From Methylocaldum szegediense (GTDB lineage Bacteria > Pseudomonadota > Gammaproteobacteria > Methylococcales > Methylococcaceae): 64,000 nucleotides of DNA. The position numbers were made by a program, and so were the translations under genes. Position 1 is the first letter of the stretch, and each line of letters opens with the position of its first letter. Positions 9,212 to 17,512 of this stretch are shown here, piece after piece. Below the pieces are notes generated by a model, which was not told the DNA's origin, ran no database searches, and was given only the letters and a program-made list of their open reading frames with translations. Where the stretch lies: assembly GCF_949769195.1 (NCBI RefSeq), contig NZ_OX458333.1:2170001-2234000 (forward strand). The letters run 5' to 3'.

Positions 9212-9808
9212 ATGACTCAAGACGCCGCGCCTGTTACGCCCTCGGCCCGCGACCGCATCCTGGAAACCGCTCAGCGGCTGTTCTACCGGTACGGCATCCG
9301 CGCCGCCGGTGTAGATCGCATTATTGCCGAATCGGGCGTCGCCAAGATGTCCTTTTACCGCCACTTTCCGTCGAAGAAAGACCTGGTAGTCGCATTCCTG
9401 GAACGGCGCCACCGGTTCTGGATGGATTGGTTTACCCGGCGCGTCCAGGAGCTGGCCGAAAACCGGACGTCGCCCGGCCTCGCCGTCTTAGCGGACGCAC
9501 TACAAGAGTGGTTTTCGGAACCCGACTTCCGCGGCTGCGCGTTTATCAATACGGTCGCGGAACTGAGCGAAGACTCGGCGGAAGAACGCCGGATAGCGGC
9601 GGATCACAAGCGGGAACTATGGGATTTCATCCGAACATTGATTCCAAAGCAGCCGCGATTCGCGGCGGACGATGCGGCGGATCTCGCCGTGCTGATCATC
9701 GACGGTGCCATCGTACGGGCGCAGATGACGGGCAAAGCCGAAACGGCCGAGGAAGCACGTACATTGTTCAGGTTGTTGGACGCAAAATTGTTCGGCTCAC
9801 CGGATTAA
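9212..9808 (+). CDS. TetR/AcrR family transcriptional regulator
   Basis: A 198-residue one-domain repressor. The N-terminal helix-turn-helix is canonical: ARDRILETAQRLFYRYGIRA, GVDRIIAESGVAKMSFYRHF, PSKKDLVVAFLERR. The C-terminal ligand-binding region has FRGCAFINTVAELSEDS, typical of the AcrR-like group with a TetR_C-type fold. It is divergent from the DJ-1/molybdopterin oxidoreductase pair with a perfect palindrome between them, so it probably represses that pair and itself. Inducer unknown. Confidence 0.92.
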   Translation: MTQDAAPVTPSARDRILETAQRLFYRYGIRAAGVDRIIAESGVAKMSFYRHFPSKKDLVVAFLERRHRFWMDWFTRRVQELAENRTSPGLAVLADALQEWFSEPDFRGCAFINTVAELSEDSAEERRIAADHKRELWDFIRTLIPKQPRFAADDAADLAVLIIDGAIVRAQMTGKAETAEEARTLFRLLDAKLFGSPD

Positions 9809-10016
9809 TCCGGGACAGGGATACCTCGGCGCGGCGACAAGCCGCGCGAGCCCAGGCCGGGCTTGTACCGACCCGGGCGGCGATCCGTAAAAATAGCGGA
9901 AGAGTATTTACGCACCTGATTAATAGAACAAACCCTCGCACGGGCATCCGGACCGGAGGAACCAGGCATCCTTTCCCAATACCTCGACCGGCAACGTTCC
10001 GCCGCCTTTCGCCTCA

Positions 10017-11792
10017 CTACGGATTACAGTTCTGCACGGTATCTTCCGGGCTCGCCGCACAGTGGTCGCGCCTAACATGCGGGCCGCCGTCGACGGCGTC
10101 GACGCCGCTTCCCGCCACGATCAGCAGATCGTCGCCATCCCCGCCGCGAACGATGTCGTTTCCCTTGCCGCCGTTGGCGTGGTCGTCACCGGCATCTCCT
10201 TCGAGCAGATCATCGCCCGCCCCGCCCCAAATCGCATCGTTGCCCGGACCGCCGCTGATCTTGTCGTTGCCTTCGCTCCCGCGGAGCTGGTCGTCGCCCT
10301 CGCCGCCGCAGATCAGGTCGTCCCCGCCGAGGCCGTCGATGACGTCGTCGCCAGCCAGGCCGGCGATCACATCGTTGCCCGGCGTACCGCGCAAGGTATC
10401 GTTGCCCGGCGTACCGACGATCGTGGCCGGTACCCCGAAACACGTGGGTGTCGAGGGCGTGCTGACGAAAAGAACGACTCGGCCCTGTCCTGCATTCCCG
10501 TCAACATTTTGGTACGGCCACGCTGCTACAAAATCGGGTTGGCCATCGCCATTCACATCGCCTATACCGGCCACCCGGGATAACCCCACGACCCCCGGCC
10601 CAGTACTATCGAACGTATGCAGTAAGGTCCCATCGGCCCCGCTGAACATAAACACTTGGCCAGGACCGCCGTCCGTCCCGATCAATAGGTCGGGGATGCC
10701 GTCGCCGTTCGCATCGCCCAAGCCACTTGCTGCGCCGCCAAAGAAGAGAAACGGCTCTGGCGTCGGAGCATCGAGCGTGTACAACAGTCTCCCATCGGCC
10801 CCGCTGAACACAAAGGCCTGGCCCTGCTCCTGATTGCCGCCTATGTATTGTCCTCGGGCACCTATCAGTAAGTCGGATCTGCCGTCTCCGTCCACGTCAC
10901 CCAAGGCGGCCAAGCTTTGGCCAAAATTGCCCGCATTCTGAAGCGTAGGATTGGCGACCGTGTACAGCAGGCGGCCGTCGGCCCCGCTGAAGACAGAGAC
11001 CGGGCGCCACCGGTCATCATAAGTATCCTCCTCCCCCACCATTAAATCCGGGACACCGTCCCCGTCGACATCCCCGGCTCCCGCCACGTATTCGCCAAAA
11101 AACACGCTGTCCAAGGGCGTGGGAGAATGCAGCGTATAAAGCAGGCTCCCGTCGGCCCCGCTGAACACATAAGCCCCGCCTGTCCACTCATTCCAGTCCC
11201 ACCAACCTAGCGACCCTACCATCAGGTCGGGTTTGCCGTCGCCGTTCACATCCCCGACTCCGGCCACTGTCACACCAAAGAAGTGGCTAAATTCAGGCAC
11301 CGGGGGATTGAGGGTATAAAGCAGGGTCCCGTCGGCGCCATTGAAAACAAAGGCTTGGCCCCTCCCATTGTTGTTAATGTCCGCTCCCAGCAGAAGGTCG
11401 GATTTGCCGTCGCCGTTCACATCGCCCACACCGGCCACGGCCCCGCCGATACCGTTGTATGGCCCGGGCACGGGATTGCCGATGGTCAAGAGCAGGCTGC
11501 CGTCAACCCCGCTAAACACAAAGACCAGCCCGCGTGCCCCTACCAGGATGTCGGGAATGCCATCGCCGTTGACATCGCCGGCCCCAGCGACGGCGGAACC
11601 AAAGTGTGCTTGTGCTTGGGGTATCGGATGATCGATGATGATTGGCGTATAAGGCGCATCGGCCTTAGCCGCGGCAAACCAAATGCCGGCGAGGACGCCG
11701 AGTCCGTACTTTATGGCCGTTCGCCGGCCTCCGATGCCGAAGGCCCAGTTGCAGGCCGCCAATGAACCGTTTTTATTATGGTCGTTTTTCAT
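10017..11792 (-). CDS. FG-GAP (integrin-alpha-like) repeat protein with C-terminal RTX calcium repeats
   Basis: A 591-residue protein. Residues about 50-440 contain seven FG-GAP/VCBS-type blades, each with a calcium loop of the form GDVNGDGxPDLLVGA followed by VFSGADGSLLYTL. Residues about 455-570 contain RTX nonapeptides (GTPGNDTLRG, GLGGDDLICGG, GGPGNDAIWGG, GGDGDDLLIV). FG-GAP blades build beta-propellers; RTX repeats fold on calcium after export, commonly by a type I system. Unusually, the N-terminus also looks like a signal: a twin-arginine-like GRRTAIKYGLGVLAGIWFAA ending near AKADA at about residue 46. No intact T1SS is in the window, only a HlyD remnant at 5717-6019. Probably extracellular; ligand unknown. 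Confidence 0.85.
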   Translation of the reverse strand: MKNDHNKNGSLAACNWAFGIGGRRTAIKYGLGVLAGIWFAAAKADAPYTPIIIDHPIPQAQAHFGSAVAGAGDVNGDGIPDILVGARGLVFVFSGVDGSLLLTIGNPVPGPYNGIGGAVAGVGDVNGDGKSDLLLGADINNNGRGQAFVFNGADGTLLYTLNPPVPEFSHFFGVTVAGVGDVNGDGKPDLMVGSLGWWDWNEWTGGAYVFSGADGSLLYTLHSPTPLDSVFFGEYVAGAGDVDGDGVPDLMVGEEDTYDDRWRPVSVFSGADGRLLYTVANPTLQNAGNFGQSLAALGDVDGDGRSDLLIGARGQYIGGNQEQGQAFVFSGADGRLLYTLDAPTPEPFLFFGGAASGLGDANGDGIPDLLIGTDGGPGQVFMFSGADGTLLHTFDSTGPGVVGLSRVAGIGDVNGDGQPDFVAAWPYQNVDGNAGQGRVVLFVSTPSTPTCFGVPATIVGTPGNDTLRGTPGNDVIAGLAGDDVIDGLGGDDLICGGEGDDQLRGSEGNDKISGGPGNDAIWGGAGDDLLEGDAGDDHANGGKGNDIVRGGDGDDLLIVAGSGVDAVDGGPHVRRDHCAASPEDTVQNCNP

Positions 11793-12149
11793 ACGAAATC
11801 CCTCTTATCGAAGCTGGTATTACTAAAAAAGCCACGGCTTTTTCGCGTTTTTTGGGCCTCGATAACTAAGCGATATTCGTGCCATCGGCTCTTGTCCAAT
11901 TCGCTTTAAAAAATTCACTTTTGTAGGGCAGGTTAACCCGCCGGTCTACCGCGAGCCGCCGGGTTACACAGAGGCTGTCGAAAGGCTGTCCTGAGCTCCC
12001 TCAAAGGGCCGACCCCGGCCATCGGTGGGCGTTACTTCGCGTCACCCATCCAATTTTGGTTCACTCGAATACCGAATGGCATTGCAAGCGCCGTTACCGA
12101 GCCGCTTGCCGCCCTCGACACAATGGCCTTGTCTATCATCGAATTCGTA
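11793..12149. other. Intergenic region upstream of leuA and the RTX gene
   Basis: No gene seen. It contains a short AAAAAGCC/GGCTTTTT-type hairpin near 11826 close to the RTX gene start, and a degenerate REP-like sequence at 11933. Confidence 0.5.
11933..11952 (+). repeat. Degenerate REP-like sequence
   Basis: GTAGGGCAGGTTAACCCGCC resembles, with an internal deletion, the REP that flanks the transposase at 24037-24552. Confidence 0.5.
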
Positions 12150-12178
12150 TTGACACTTCGGGTCGCTCCCTGTTAGCG
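12150..12178 (+). promoter_or_regulatory. Candidate promoter of the leu leader/leuA
   Basis: A consensus -35 box TTGACA (12150-12155) is followed after 17 nt by a poor -10 candidate (TTAGCG, 12173-12178). If used, transcription would start near 12185, almost at the leader ATG at 12186, giving a leaderless leader-peptide message. Confidence 0.4.
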
Positions 12179-12185
12179 TGACGTC

Positions 12186-12269
12186 ATGAAGCGACAACAG
12201 TCCGCCATCCTTCCTCTTCCGGCTCTTACCTTGGGCCTCGGGCTGCTTCTGCCCCTCGCGGGCAGATAA
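12186..12269 (+). CDS. Leucine-rich leader peptide of leuA (attenuation)
   Basis: A 27-codon ORF beginning [12 protein letters not shown] and running [15 protein letters not shown]. It has 8 leucines in the 16 codons 9-24, including three in a row. It ends 224 nt before leuA. Leucine-biosynthesis operons are classically attenuated by ribosome stalling on leucine codons, and this composition and position fit that. A 6-bp hairpin CTGCCC/GGGCAG (12249-12265) overlaps the last leader codons, and a weak GCGTC/GACGC hairpin with a short T-run follows at 12320-12339. No Shine-Dalgarno sequence is evident. Too short for routine gene callers. Confidence 0.6.
   Translation: MKRQQSAILPLPALTLGLGLLLPLAGR
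12249..12265 (+). promoter_or_regulatory. Hairpin at the end of the leader ORF
   Basis: CTGCCC (12249-12254) pairs with GGGCAG (12260-12265) around loop CTCGC. It overlaps the final leader codons and ends just before the stop codon, where a pause/antiterminator switch would sit. Confidence 0.4.
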
Positions 12270-12319
12270 CTCTCCTCACCTTCCTTTTCGATCGACTGAA
12301 TACCCCTTGCGGGATAATT

Positions 12320-12339
12320 GCGTCCATCCGACGCCTTTT
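12320..12339 (+). terminator. Weak candidate attenuator
   Basis: GCGTC (12320-12324) and GACGC (12330-12334) form a 5-bp stem with loop CATCC, followed by CTTTT. It is short for an intrinsic terminator; function is inferred from its position between leader and leuA. Confidence 0.3.
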
Positions 12340-12353
12340 CCTGGAGTACAACC

Positions 12354-12500
12354 ATGAACGACCTGATGCTTTCCCTGTGCCTGCTTCGACTTCAACACGG
12401 TTGCCTGGCCTTGCGCTCGCGGCAGCCCGGCAACCTTTTCGTCGCCGCCCCGAACACCCATCGCATCCGACGAAAACTCAGGAGTCAAAGATCATGTTGA
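12354..12500 (+). CDS. Possible second leucine-rich upstream ORF overlapping leuA
   Basis: A 48-codon frame starting [20 protein letters not shown] (8 leucines in the first 20 codons) with CTGGAG 7 nt before its ATG. Its stop codon lies just inside leuA: the frames overlap by 7 nt around ATGTTGA, so termination here could couple to leuA initiation. The rest of the product is arginine-rich and unlike known proteins. It may be a second regulatory ORF or a chance frame. Confidence 0.35.
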   Translation: MNDLMLSLCLLRLQHGCLALRSRQPGNLFVAAPNTHRIRRKLRSQRSC

Positions 12501-14206
12501 AGCAGCCGAACACCAAGTACCGTTCCTTTCCCAAGGTCCAACTCGCGGACCGCACCTGGCCCGACCGGGTCATCACCCAAGCCCCCATCTGGATGAGCAC
12601 CGATCTGCGCGACGGCAATCAGGCGCTGTTCGAGCCCATGAATGCCGAGCGCAAGATGCGCTTGTTCAAGAAGCTGGTGGACATCGGCTTCAAGGAAATC
12701 GAGGTCGCTTTCCCTTCCGCCTCGCAAACCGAGTTCGACTTCGTCAGAACGCTGATCGAAGGCGGTCACGTCCCCGCGGATGTCACCATCGAGGTGCTCA
12801 CCCAGGCCCGCGAACACCTGATCCGGCGTACCATGGCATCGCTCTACGGCGCCCGCCGCGCGATCGTCCACGTCTACAACGCGACCGCCCGGCCGTTCCG
12901 CGAAATCGTTTTCGGCATGAGCCCCGACCAGGTCATCGCGATGGCGGTTTCCAGCGTGAAGCTGGTGCGGGAACTGGCGGAAGCGCATCCGGAAACCGAA
13001 TGGGTGCTCGAATACAGCCCGGAAGCCTTCACCGGCACCGAACTCGAGTTCGCCCGCGATATTTGCGACGCGGTGGTGGAAACCTGGGGCGCGACGCCGG
13101 AGCGCAAGGTCATCATCAACCTGCCGGCGACGGTGGAGATGGCGACACCCAATATCTATGCCGACCAGATCGAATGGATGCACCGGAATCTGGCGCGGCG
13201 TGAAGCCGTCGTTCTAAGCGTCCATCCCCATAACGACCGGGGCTCCGCGATAGCCGCAGCGGAACTGGCGCTCATGGCCGGAGCCGAACGGATCGAGGGC
13301 TGCCTGTTCGGCAACGGCGAGCGGACCGGAAACGTGGACTTGGTGACCTTGGCGCTCAATCTATACACCCAGGGCATCGACCCGGGCCTCGACTTCTCGA
13401 ACATCAACGACATCGCGCGAACGGTGGAAGACTGCATCCGCCTGCCGATCCATCCGCGCCACCCTTACGTGGGCGATCTGGTCTTTACGGCCTTTTCCGG
13501 TTCACATCAGGACGCGATCAAGAAAGGTCTGGCCCATCAGCGGCCGGATGCGTTCTGGGAAGTACCCTACCTGCCGATAGACCCGGCCGACCTGGGGCGC
13601 TCTTACGACGCCATCATCCGGGTCAACAGCCAGTCCGGCAAAGGTGGCATCGCCTATCTTCTGGAATCGGCTTACGGTCTGTCGTTGCCGCGCCGGCTCC
13701 TGGTGGAATTCAGCGGCGTGGTGCAGCGCCATGCGGACGCCACCGGCGCCGAAATCATGCCGGACGAACTTTGGCGGATGTTCTCGGAGGAATATCTGGA
13801 ACCGGCAACGACTATCCGCTATCTCGGGCATCATTTGTTCGAGCACGGAACGGTTCAGGGCATTCGTCTCATGCTGGAAACGAACGGCCGACAGATCACC
13901 CTGATAGGCGAAGGCAATGGCCCCATCGATGCCGTGGTCCATGCGCTCGGGGGAGCGGTGCGGGTGCAGTCCTATGAAGAGCGCTCCATGAGCCAGGGCT
14001 CCGATGCCAAGGCGGCTGCCTTCGTCGAAGCCGCGATCGACAACATTCCCGGCATCCGGTACGGCGTCGGCATAAACGCCAACATCGTCACGGCGTCAGT
14101 GCTCGCCATCATCAGCGCGCTGAACCGCAGCCTCAACGGCATCGAACCCGAGGCGCGGGAAGAGACGGTCGAGGTCCTGCTAAATAACGTGCGGCAAGTG
14201 GCTTGA
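12494..14206 (+). CDS. leuA: 2-isopropylmalate synthase, type 2
   Basis: A 570-residue enzyme condensing acetyl-CoA with 2-oxoisovalerate, the committed step of leucine synthesis. The N-terminus ([18 protein letters not shown]) and length are those of the yeast/actinobacterial LeuA2 group, not the E. coli type. The HMGL-like TIM barrel shows [15 protein letters not shown] (metal-binding Asp) and [20 protein letters not shown] (His ligands). The C-terminal LeuA dimer/regulatory domain starts near residue 440 ([18 protein letters not shown]), the site of leucine feedback in this family. Start 12494 has AGGAG 9 nt upstream. It stands alone without leuBCD and is preceded by a leucine-rich leader. 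Confidence 0.95.
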   Translation: MLKQPNTKYRSFPKVQLADRTWPDRVITQAPIWMSTDLRDGNQALFEPMNAERKMRLFKKLVDIGFKEIEVAFPSASQTEFDFVRTLIEGGHVPADVTIEVLTQAREHLIRRTMASLYGARRAIVHVYNATARPFREIVFGMSPDQVIAMAVSSVKLVRELAEAHPETEWVLEYSPEAFTGTELEFARDICDAVVETWGATPERKVIINLPATVEMATPNIYADQIEWMHRNLARREAVVLSVHPHNDRGSAIAAAELALMAGAERIEGCLFGNGERTGNVDLVTLALNLYTQGIDPGLDFSNINDIARTVEDCIRLPIHPRHPYVGDLVFTAFSGSHQDAIKKGLAHQRPDAFWEVPYLPIDPADLGRSYDAIIRVNSQSGKGGIAYLLESAYGLSLPRRLLVEFSGVVQRHADATGAEIMPDELWRMFSEEYLEPATTIRYLGHHLFEHGTVQGIRLMLETNGRQITLIGEGNGPIDAVVHALGGAVRVQSYEERSMSQGSDAKAAAFVEAAIDNIPGIRYGVGINANIVTASVLAIISALNRSLNGIEPEAREETVEVLLNNVRQVA

Positions 14207-14247
14207 TCGCCGGAAACGGAGTGAGTGTGGCGGAAGTCCGCGAATGA

Positions 14248-14306
14248 TGCGGTTCGCTTCCCTCACCACGTCCTACACTGTAGGGTGCGGTGAGGAACGA
14301 ACCGCA
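14248..14306. repeat. Long palindromic REP-like element
   Basis: Arms TGCGGTTCG (14248-14256) and CCTCACC (14261-14267) pair with GGTGAGG (14289-14295) and CGAACCGCA (14298-14306). A nested CCTACA/TGTAGG pair lies at the centre. It sits 42 nt after the leuA stop and has no T-run. Confidence 0.7.
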
Positions 14307-14324
14307 CCGATGGCACCCGCGAAC

Positions 14325-14384
14325 GATGCGCTTCGCTTACCACATCCTACAACCGACATTCCGTAGGGTAAGGTGAGAAACGAC
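14325..14384. repeat. Degenerate second copy of the leuA-downstream palindrome
   Basis: Shares GATGCGCTTCGCTT, ACATCCTACA, CGTAGGGT and GGTGAGAAACGA with the element at 14248-14306, but the centre is altered. Confidence 0.5.
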
Positions 14385-14400
14385 AAACCGGCAGGATTGA

Positions 14401-14422
14401 TGAAAAACATCCTTGTTTTTCA
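14401..14422. repeat. Perfect hairpin 1 of a noncoding cluster
   Basis: TGAAAAAC, loop ATCCTT, GTTTTTCA: perfect 8-bp arms. Confidence 0.55.
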
Positions 14423-14523
14423 CCCTCGCGGGCGCTCCGCGTCCCAATCCTCTCCTGGAGGATGGGTGCCAGTTTACTCTTCTCTTCCCTGAGACTCGCC
14501 CTTCGTGCCGTGCTCCGCAGGTT

Positions 14524-14546
14524 CCCGTTCGTTTTCGACGAACGGG
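14524..14546. repeat. Perfect hairpin 2 of a noncoding cluster
   Basis: CCCGTTCGT pairs with ACGAACGGG across a 5-nt loop. Confidence 0.55.
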
Positions 14547-14570
14547 TGCACGGCAAAGCCGCCCGTAAGG

Positions 14571-14592
14571 TGCCGGACAAGGATGTCCGGCA
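14571..14592. repeat. Perfect hairpin 3 of a noncoding cluster
   Basis: TGCCGGACA pairs with TGTCCGGCA across loop AGGA. The three hairpins lie in a 550-nt stretch (14207-14760) with no credible gene. Confidence 0.55.
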
Positions 14593-14700
14593 TGAGCCGC
14601 ACTGGCCGAGTCTGATGTGTCGGCTTTCGGCGGGCGAAAAAAATGGATGGTGTACGGACCGGGATTCCAAACGAGCCCCCCATCAATTCCTGTTTGACGC

Positions 14701-14736
14701 AAAAAGGCGGGGGAACATAGATCGTTCCCCCGCCTT
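14701..14736 (-). terminator. Strong intrinsic terminator of the small exported peptide gene
   Basis: A 13-bp GC-rich perfect stem (14704-14716 with 14724-14736, 7-nt loop) is followed on the minus strand by a run of five T. It lies 46 nt after the stop of the 97-residue peptide gene. Confidence 0.9.
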
Positions 14737-14782
14737 ATCGTCCGGCCCGGTTTAAGCTTCCGTATGGGCCTTGCGCTTGTTC

Positions 14783-15076
14783 TTATCTAATGGACTGCGT
14801 CGTCGTCTGCACGATGGTCTGGTTGGTATGCTTGCTGAAAACACCGACATTGATCCCGACCACCGTAGGTATGGCAATGTTAAGACAGAGGTTCGCGAAA
14901 CCGGAGCACGAGCCGCCGCCACGATTTACATGACCGCCTTCGACGGCAGCGAGTTGTCCCTCGGTCATCGGGGTCGCGCCCGACATTTTGCTCAATGCCT
15001 GAAAGTCGTTATCGGCCATTACCGGCCCGGCAACCAGAGCTGAAGACAGCGCAACGGCTAATATATAGGACTTCAT
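14783..15076 (-). CDS. Small exported peptide precursor with a double-glycine motif
   Basis: A 97-residue protein with a Sec signal (MKSYILAVALSSALVAGPVMA, probable cleavage before DNDF). A second, leader-like segment ends in a double glycine: ALSKMSGATPMTEGQLAAVEGG, G47-G48. This resembles the leaders of class II bacteriocins and microcins that C39 peptidase transporters cleave. The remaining 49 residues start HVNRGGGSCSGFANLC, with two cysteines (57, 64), then a hydrophobic stretch IAIPTVVGINVGVF and a Thr/Gln-rich tail. Gene quality is high: AAGGAG before the ATG and a strong terminator after the stop. No transporter, modification enzyme or immunity gene adjoins it. I do not recognise the family; a peptide with signalling or antagonistic function is possible but unproven. 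Confidence 0.8.
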   Translation of the reverse strand: MKSYILAVALSSALVAGPVMADNDFQALSKMSGATPMTEGQLAAVEGGHVNRGGGSCSGFANLCLNIAIPTVVGINVGVFSKHTNQTIVQTTTQSIR

Positions 15077-15801
15077 AATCGAACTCCTTCTCTCATTATT
15101 TACCCATAATGGTATTAGTGTGATGACGACTCGAGCCCGGAGTTAAATCGACATAAGCCTTTCCACGAAGCCCATTCGGGCTCCGTAACTCAACTGGTCG
15201 GGGCTTACGGATACGATCTCGAACTCCTTTTTCTCATCGTCCAAATTTTTCGATGATTACCCGGTTCGAGAGTTCAAGGAAAAACTACTTATGCCTTTTT
15301 GATCTCGGCCCGGTTTGGCTCGACCAATCGAGCACCGACGATCGCTGACGCTTCATTCCGGCCTACATGTGCTCGTTTGATTGGTAAACGGAATTGCAGG
15401 GCATAGCTCACTCACAAAGAGTAAGGTACTGCGGGTTACTTCTCGGCAGACTTCACGGCGACATCGATGCACTCGCCATGGAGCGGTTCATGCGGGCAGG
15501 CGTGTCGAACAATATGGCGCGGATCCGACGGTCCTGGCGGGCCGGGATCAAGGCTAACAACCTTGGAAAAACGCTCTCATTGCAACTCCACGCCCATGAA
15601 TCATCAGAGAATTACAAACGCGAGAATGCTCGAGGCTAAGTTTTTCCATACCCGCGCTACACTTTTGGATCAGGTATGAGGAATGCCGCCTTTTCAGGCT
15701 ATTGCCGATGTTTTTCGGTACGAACGGGGCAGCTATGAGTTCAAGGCGGAACGTTCGCTATGGCACACGCCTATAAACGTCAGGCTGGAGGCCGACCTTT
15801 C
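15077..15801. other. Long intergenic region with a decayed duplication
   Basis: The sequence TCGAACTCCTT followed by TCTCAT just upstream of the peptide gene (15079 onward) recurs near 15219, with further shared blocks (ATTACCC, TCGAG, GAGTT). This looks like an old tandem duplication of the control region. Frames between 15394 and 15679 have no family-like features. Nothing else recognised. Confidence 0.4.
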
Positions 15802-16365
15802 ATGAAAAGTGAAAAAGAGAAGATGCTCGCAGGCGCGCTTTACGATCCGCTCGACCCGCAATTACGCAGGGAACGCGACCGTTGCCGTGACCTCTGCCTG
15901 CGGCTCAACGTTACGCGCGAAGACCAGCGGCAGGAGAGACGGCGTCTGCTTGCCGAGATCTTCGGAAAGGAGACGGATGCCTGGATTCAGCCGCCCTTTT
16001 TCTGCGACTACGGCACGAACATCGTCTTGGGCGCCAAAGTTTTCTTCAACTTCAATTGCGTGGTGCTCGACGTCGCGCCGGTGACCATCGGCAGCAATGT
16101 GCTCTTTGGCCCCTCGGTGCAAATCTACACGGCAACCCATCCCATCCGCGCCGCCGAGCGCCGTAAGCGGCTGGAATCGGCCAGGCCGATCACCATCGGC
16201 TCCGATGTTTGGGTCGGAGGCGGAGCGATCATCTGCCCCGGAGTGACGGTCGGCGATCGATCGGCCATCGGTGCGGGAAGTGTCGTCACCCGTGACATTC
16301 CCTCCGACGTGATCGCCGCAGGAAATCCGGCCCGCATCATACGCGCGCTTCCTCCCGATGCCTGA
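15802..16365 (+). CDS. Maltose/galactoside O-acetyltransferase-like protein (LacA/NodL family)
   Basis: A 187-residue left-handed beta-helix acetyltransferase moving acetyl from acetyl-CoA to a sugar hydroxyl. The N-terminal Mac domain is MKSEKEKMLAGALYDPLDPQ. Hexapeptide repeats follow: NIVLGAKVFFNFNCVVLDV, VTIGSNVLFGPSVQIYTATH (the His typical of the active site), ITIGSDVWVGGGAIICPGV and SAIGAGSVVTRDIPSDVIAA. Start 15802 is chosen because the family begins there and GGAGG lies 10 nt upstream. The gene is alone, so the physiological sugar is unknown. Confidence 0.92.
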   Translation: MKSEKEKMLAGALYDPLDPQLRRERDRCRDLCLRLNVTREDQRQERRRLLAEIFGKETDAWIQPPFFCDYGTNIVLGAKVFFNFNCVVLDVAPVTIGSNVLFGPSVQIYTATHPIRAAERRKRLESARPITIGSDVWVGGGAIICPGVTVGDRSAIGAGSVVTRDIPSDVIAAGNPARIIRALPPDA

Positions 16366-16472
16366 GCGGCGAAGATTCGGAGATGCAAACCCGGCCTGCC
16401 GAGACGCTTCAGACAGCGCCAGTGACTACGCTACGTTTCGTCATCGTGCCGCACGATAAAAGCTATTGCAGT

Positions 16473-16937
16473 ATGGATGTTCAGATCGTCACATTTCCCG
16501 AAACCAAGGTAGCCGTGATCGAGCATCACGGATTACCGGCGCTCGAATATGAGACAGTGCTAAAGTTGATTGCTTGGAAGCTTGAGAACCGATTTCTGGA
16601 CCAGATGAAATACCGTAGCTACGGACTTCACTACACTGATCCGTTCAGCACACCACCCGCTGAACATCGTGTCGACTTTTGCCTGTCCATCGACGAAGAC
16701 GTCGCGCCAAATCCTTACGGGATCAGGACAAAGACAATTCCAAGCTTGCGATGCGCTCGCGCGCGCGACGTCGGGTCCCGCTCCAATAATCGGGCTGCCG
16801 CTTACCTCTACAAAACCTGGCTGCCTCGAAGCGGCGAAACGCTTGGAAATTTTCCCGCGATTTTTCACTACGTTAACGTCGGGCCGAATGTAAGGGAAGC
16901 GGAGATGATTACGGACGTCTATTTACCGTTGATGTAA
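16473..16937 (+). CDS. GyrI-like/AraC effector-binding domain protein
   Basis: A stand-alone GyrI-like (SbmC-type) domain of about 154 residues: VQIVTFPETKVAVIEHHG, FCLSIDEDVAPNPYGI, a GSRSNNRAAAYLYKTWLPRSG stretch split by no frameshift, and FPAIFHYVNVGPNVREAEMI, ending ITDVYLPL. These domains bind small amphipathic molecules, or gyrase in E. coli SbmC; they also occur fused to AraC helix-turn-helix domains, which is absent here. Start 16473 matches the domain edge; an in-frame ATG at 16383 would add 30 residues that look noncoding. No strong ribosome site is visible. Ligand unknown. Confidence 0.8.
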   Translation: MDVQIVTFPETKVAVIEHHGLPALEYETVLKLIAWKLENRFLDQMKYRSYGLHYTDPFSTPPAEHRVDFCLSIDEDVAPNPYGIRTKTIPSLRCARARDVGSRSNNRAAAYLYKTWLPRSGETLGNFPAIFHYVNVGPNVREAEMITDVYLPLM

Positions 16938-17092
16938 CGTCGCAGGTATTCACAACGGATATGCGGCCAAACCCATCATTCCGCCGGACCTCGGCGAAAA
17001 GCCGCGCAGGCTTGCGGGCCCAAACCTCCAGTCGCCTGCGTTCACGTCCTACGTTCATTGCTCGATAGTCGTTGCCTGTGAGAAGGAGTGCC

Positions 17093-17479
17093 ATGACGGA
17101 ACATCGTGTGGGAAGCGCAAAAAAAGTAAGTATTGGTGCATTCTTATTGTGTTTCTTCATCGTAGGAGTTCCCTTCTGGAACATTCCGTACGCCAGTGTA
17201 AGCCTGCCCAACTCCTTTTTCGGAATTGGCGTAACCGTTGTTTTTACGACAAGCGTTTTGCTGTCCTTTGTTTTTCGATTCAGCTTTCGGCGAAGCACGG
17301 CCGTGCCGGCTTTGGCATTCCCCGCAACGCTCATGGCTCGGGTTGTCGTGGAGGCAACAATTGAACCAAGCCGTCACAACCTTTGGCCGCTGGCCCTGAT
17401 AATCGCAGTTCTGATGGGTTTCGTCGTCGCGGGTGCCGGCGCACTTTTGGGGTGGTTGTCGGCCCGAGTTTTCCGATAA
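17093..17479 (+). CDS. Hypothetical four-helix membrane protein
   Basis: 128 residues with four predicted transmembrane segments: VSIGAFLLCFFIVGVPFW, FFGIGVTVVFTTSVLLSFVF, a weak one near VPALAFPATLMARVV, and LALIIAVLMGFVVAGAGALL. AAGGAG lies before ATG 17093. No family recognised. It is 33 nt upstream of another small membrane gene and may be cotranscribed with it. Confidence 0.6.
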   Translation: MTEHRVGSAKKVSIGAFLLCFFIVGVPFWNIPYASVSLPNSFFGIGVTVVFTTSVLLSFVFRFSFRRSTAVPALAFPATLMARVVVEATIEPSRHNLWPLALIIAVLMGFVVAGAGALLGWLSARVFR

Positions 17480-17512
17480 AGTGCAGCAATTTTCATCGAC
17501 AAGGGTGCAAAC

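Noticed and set aside
15394-15639. 81-codon plus-strand ORF upstream of the acetyltransferase
   Set aside because: No ribosome site, no domain and mixed codon use; treated as noncoding.
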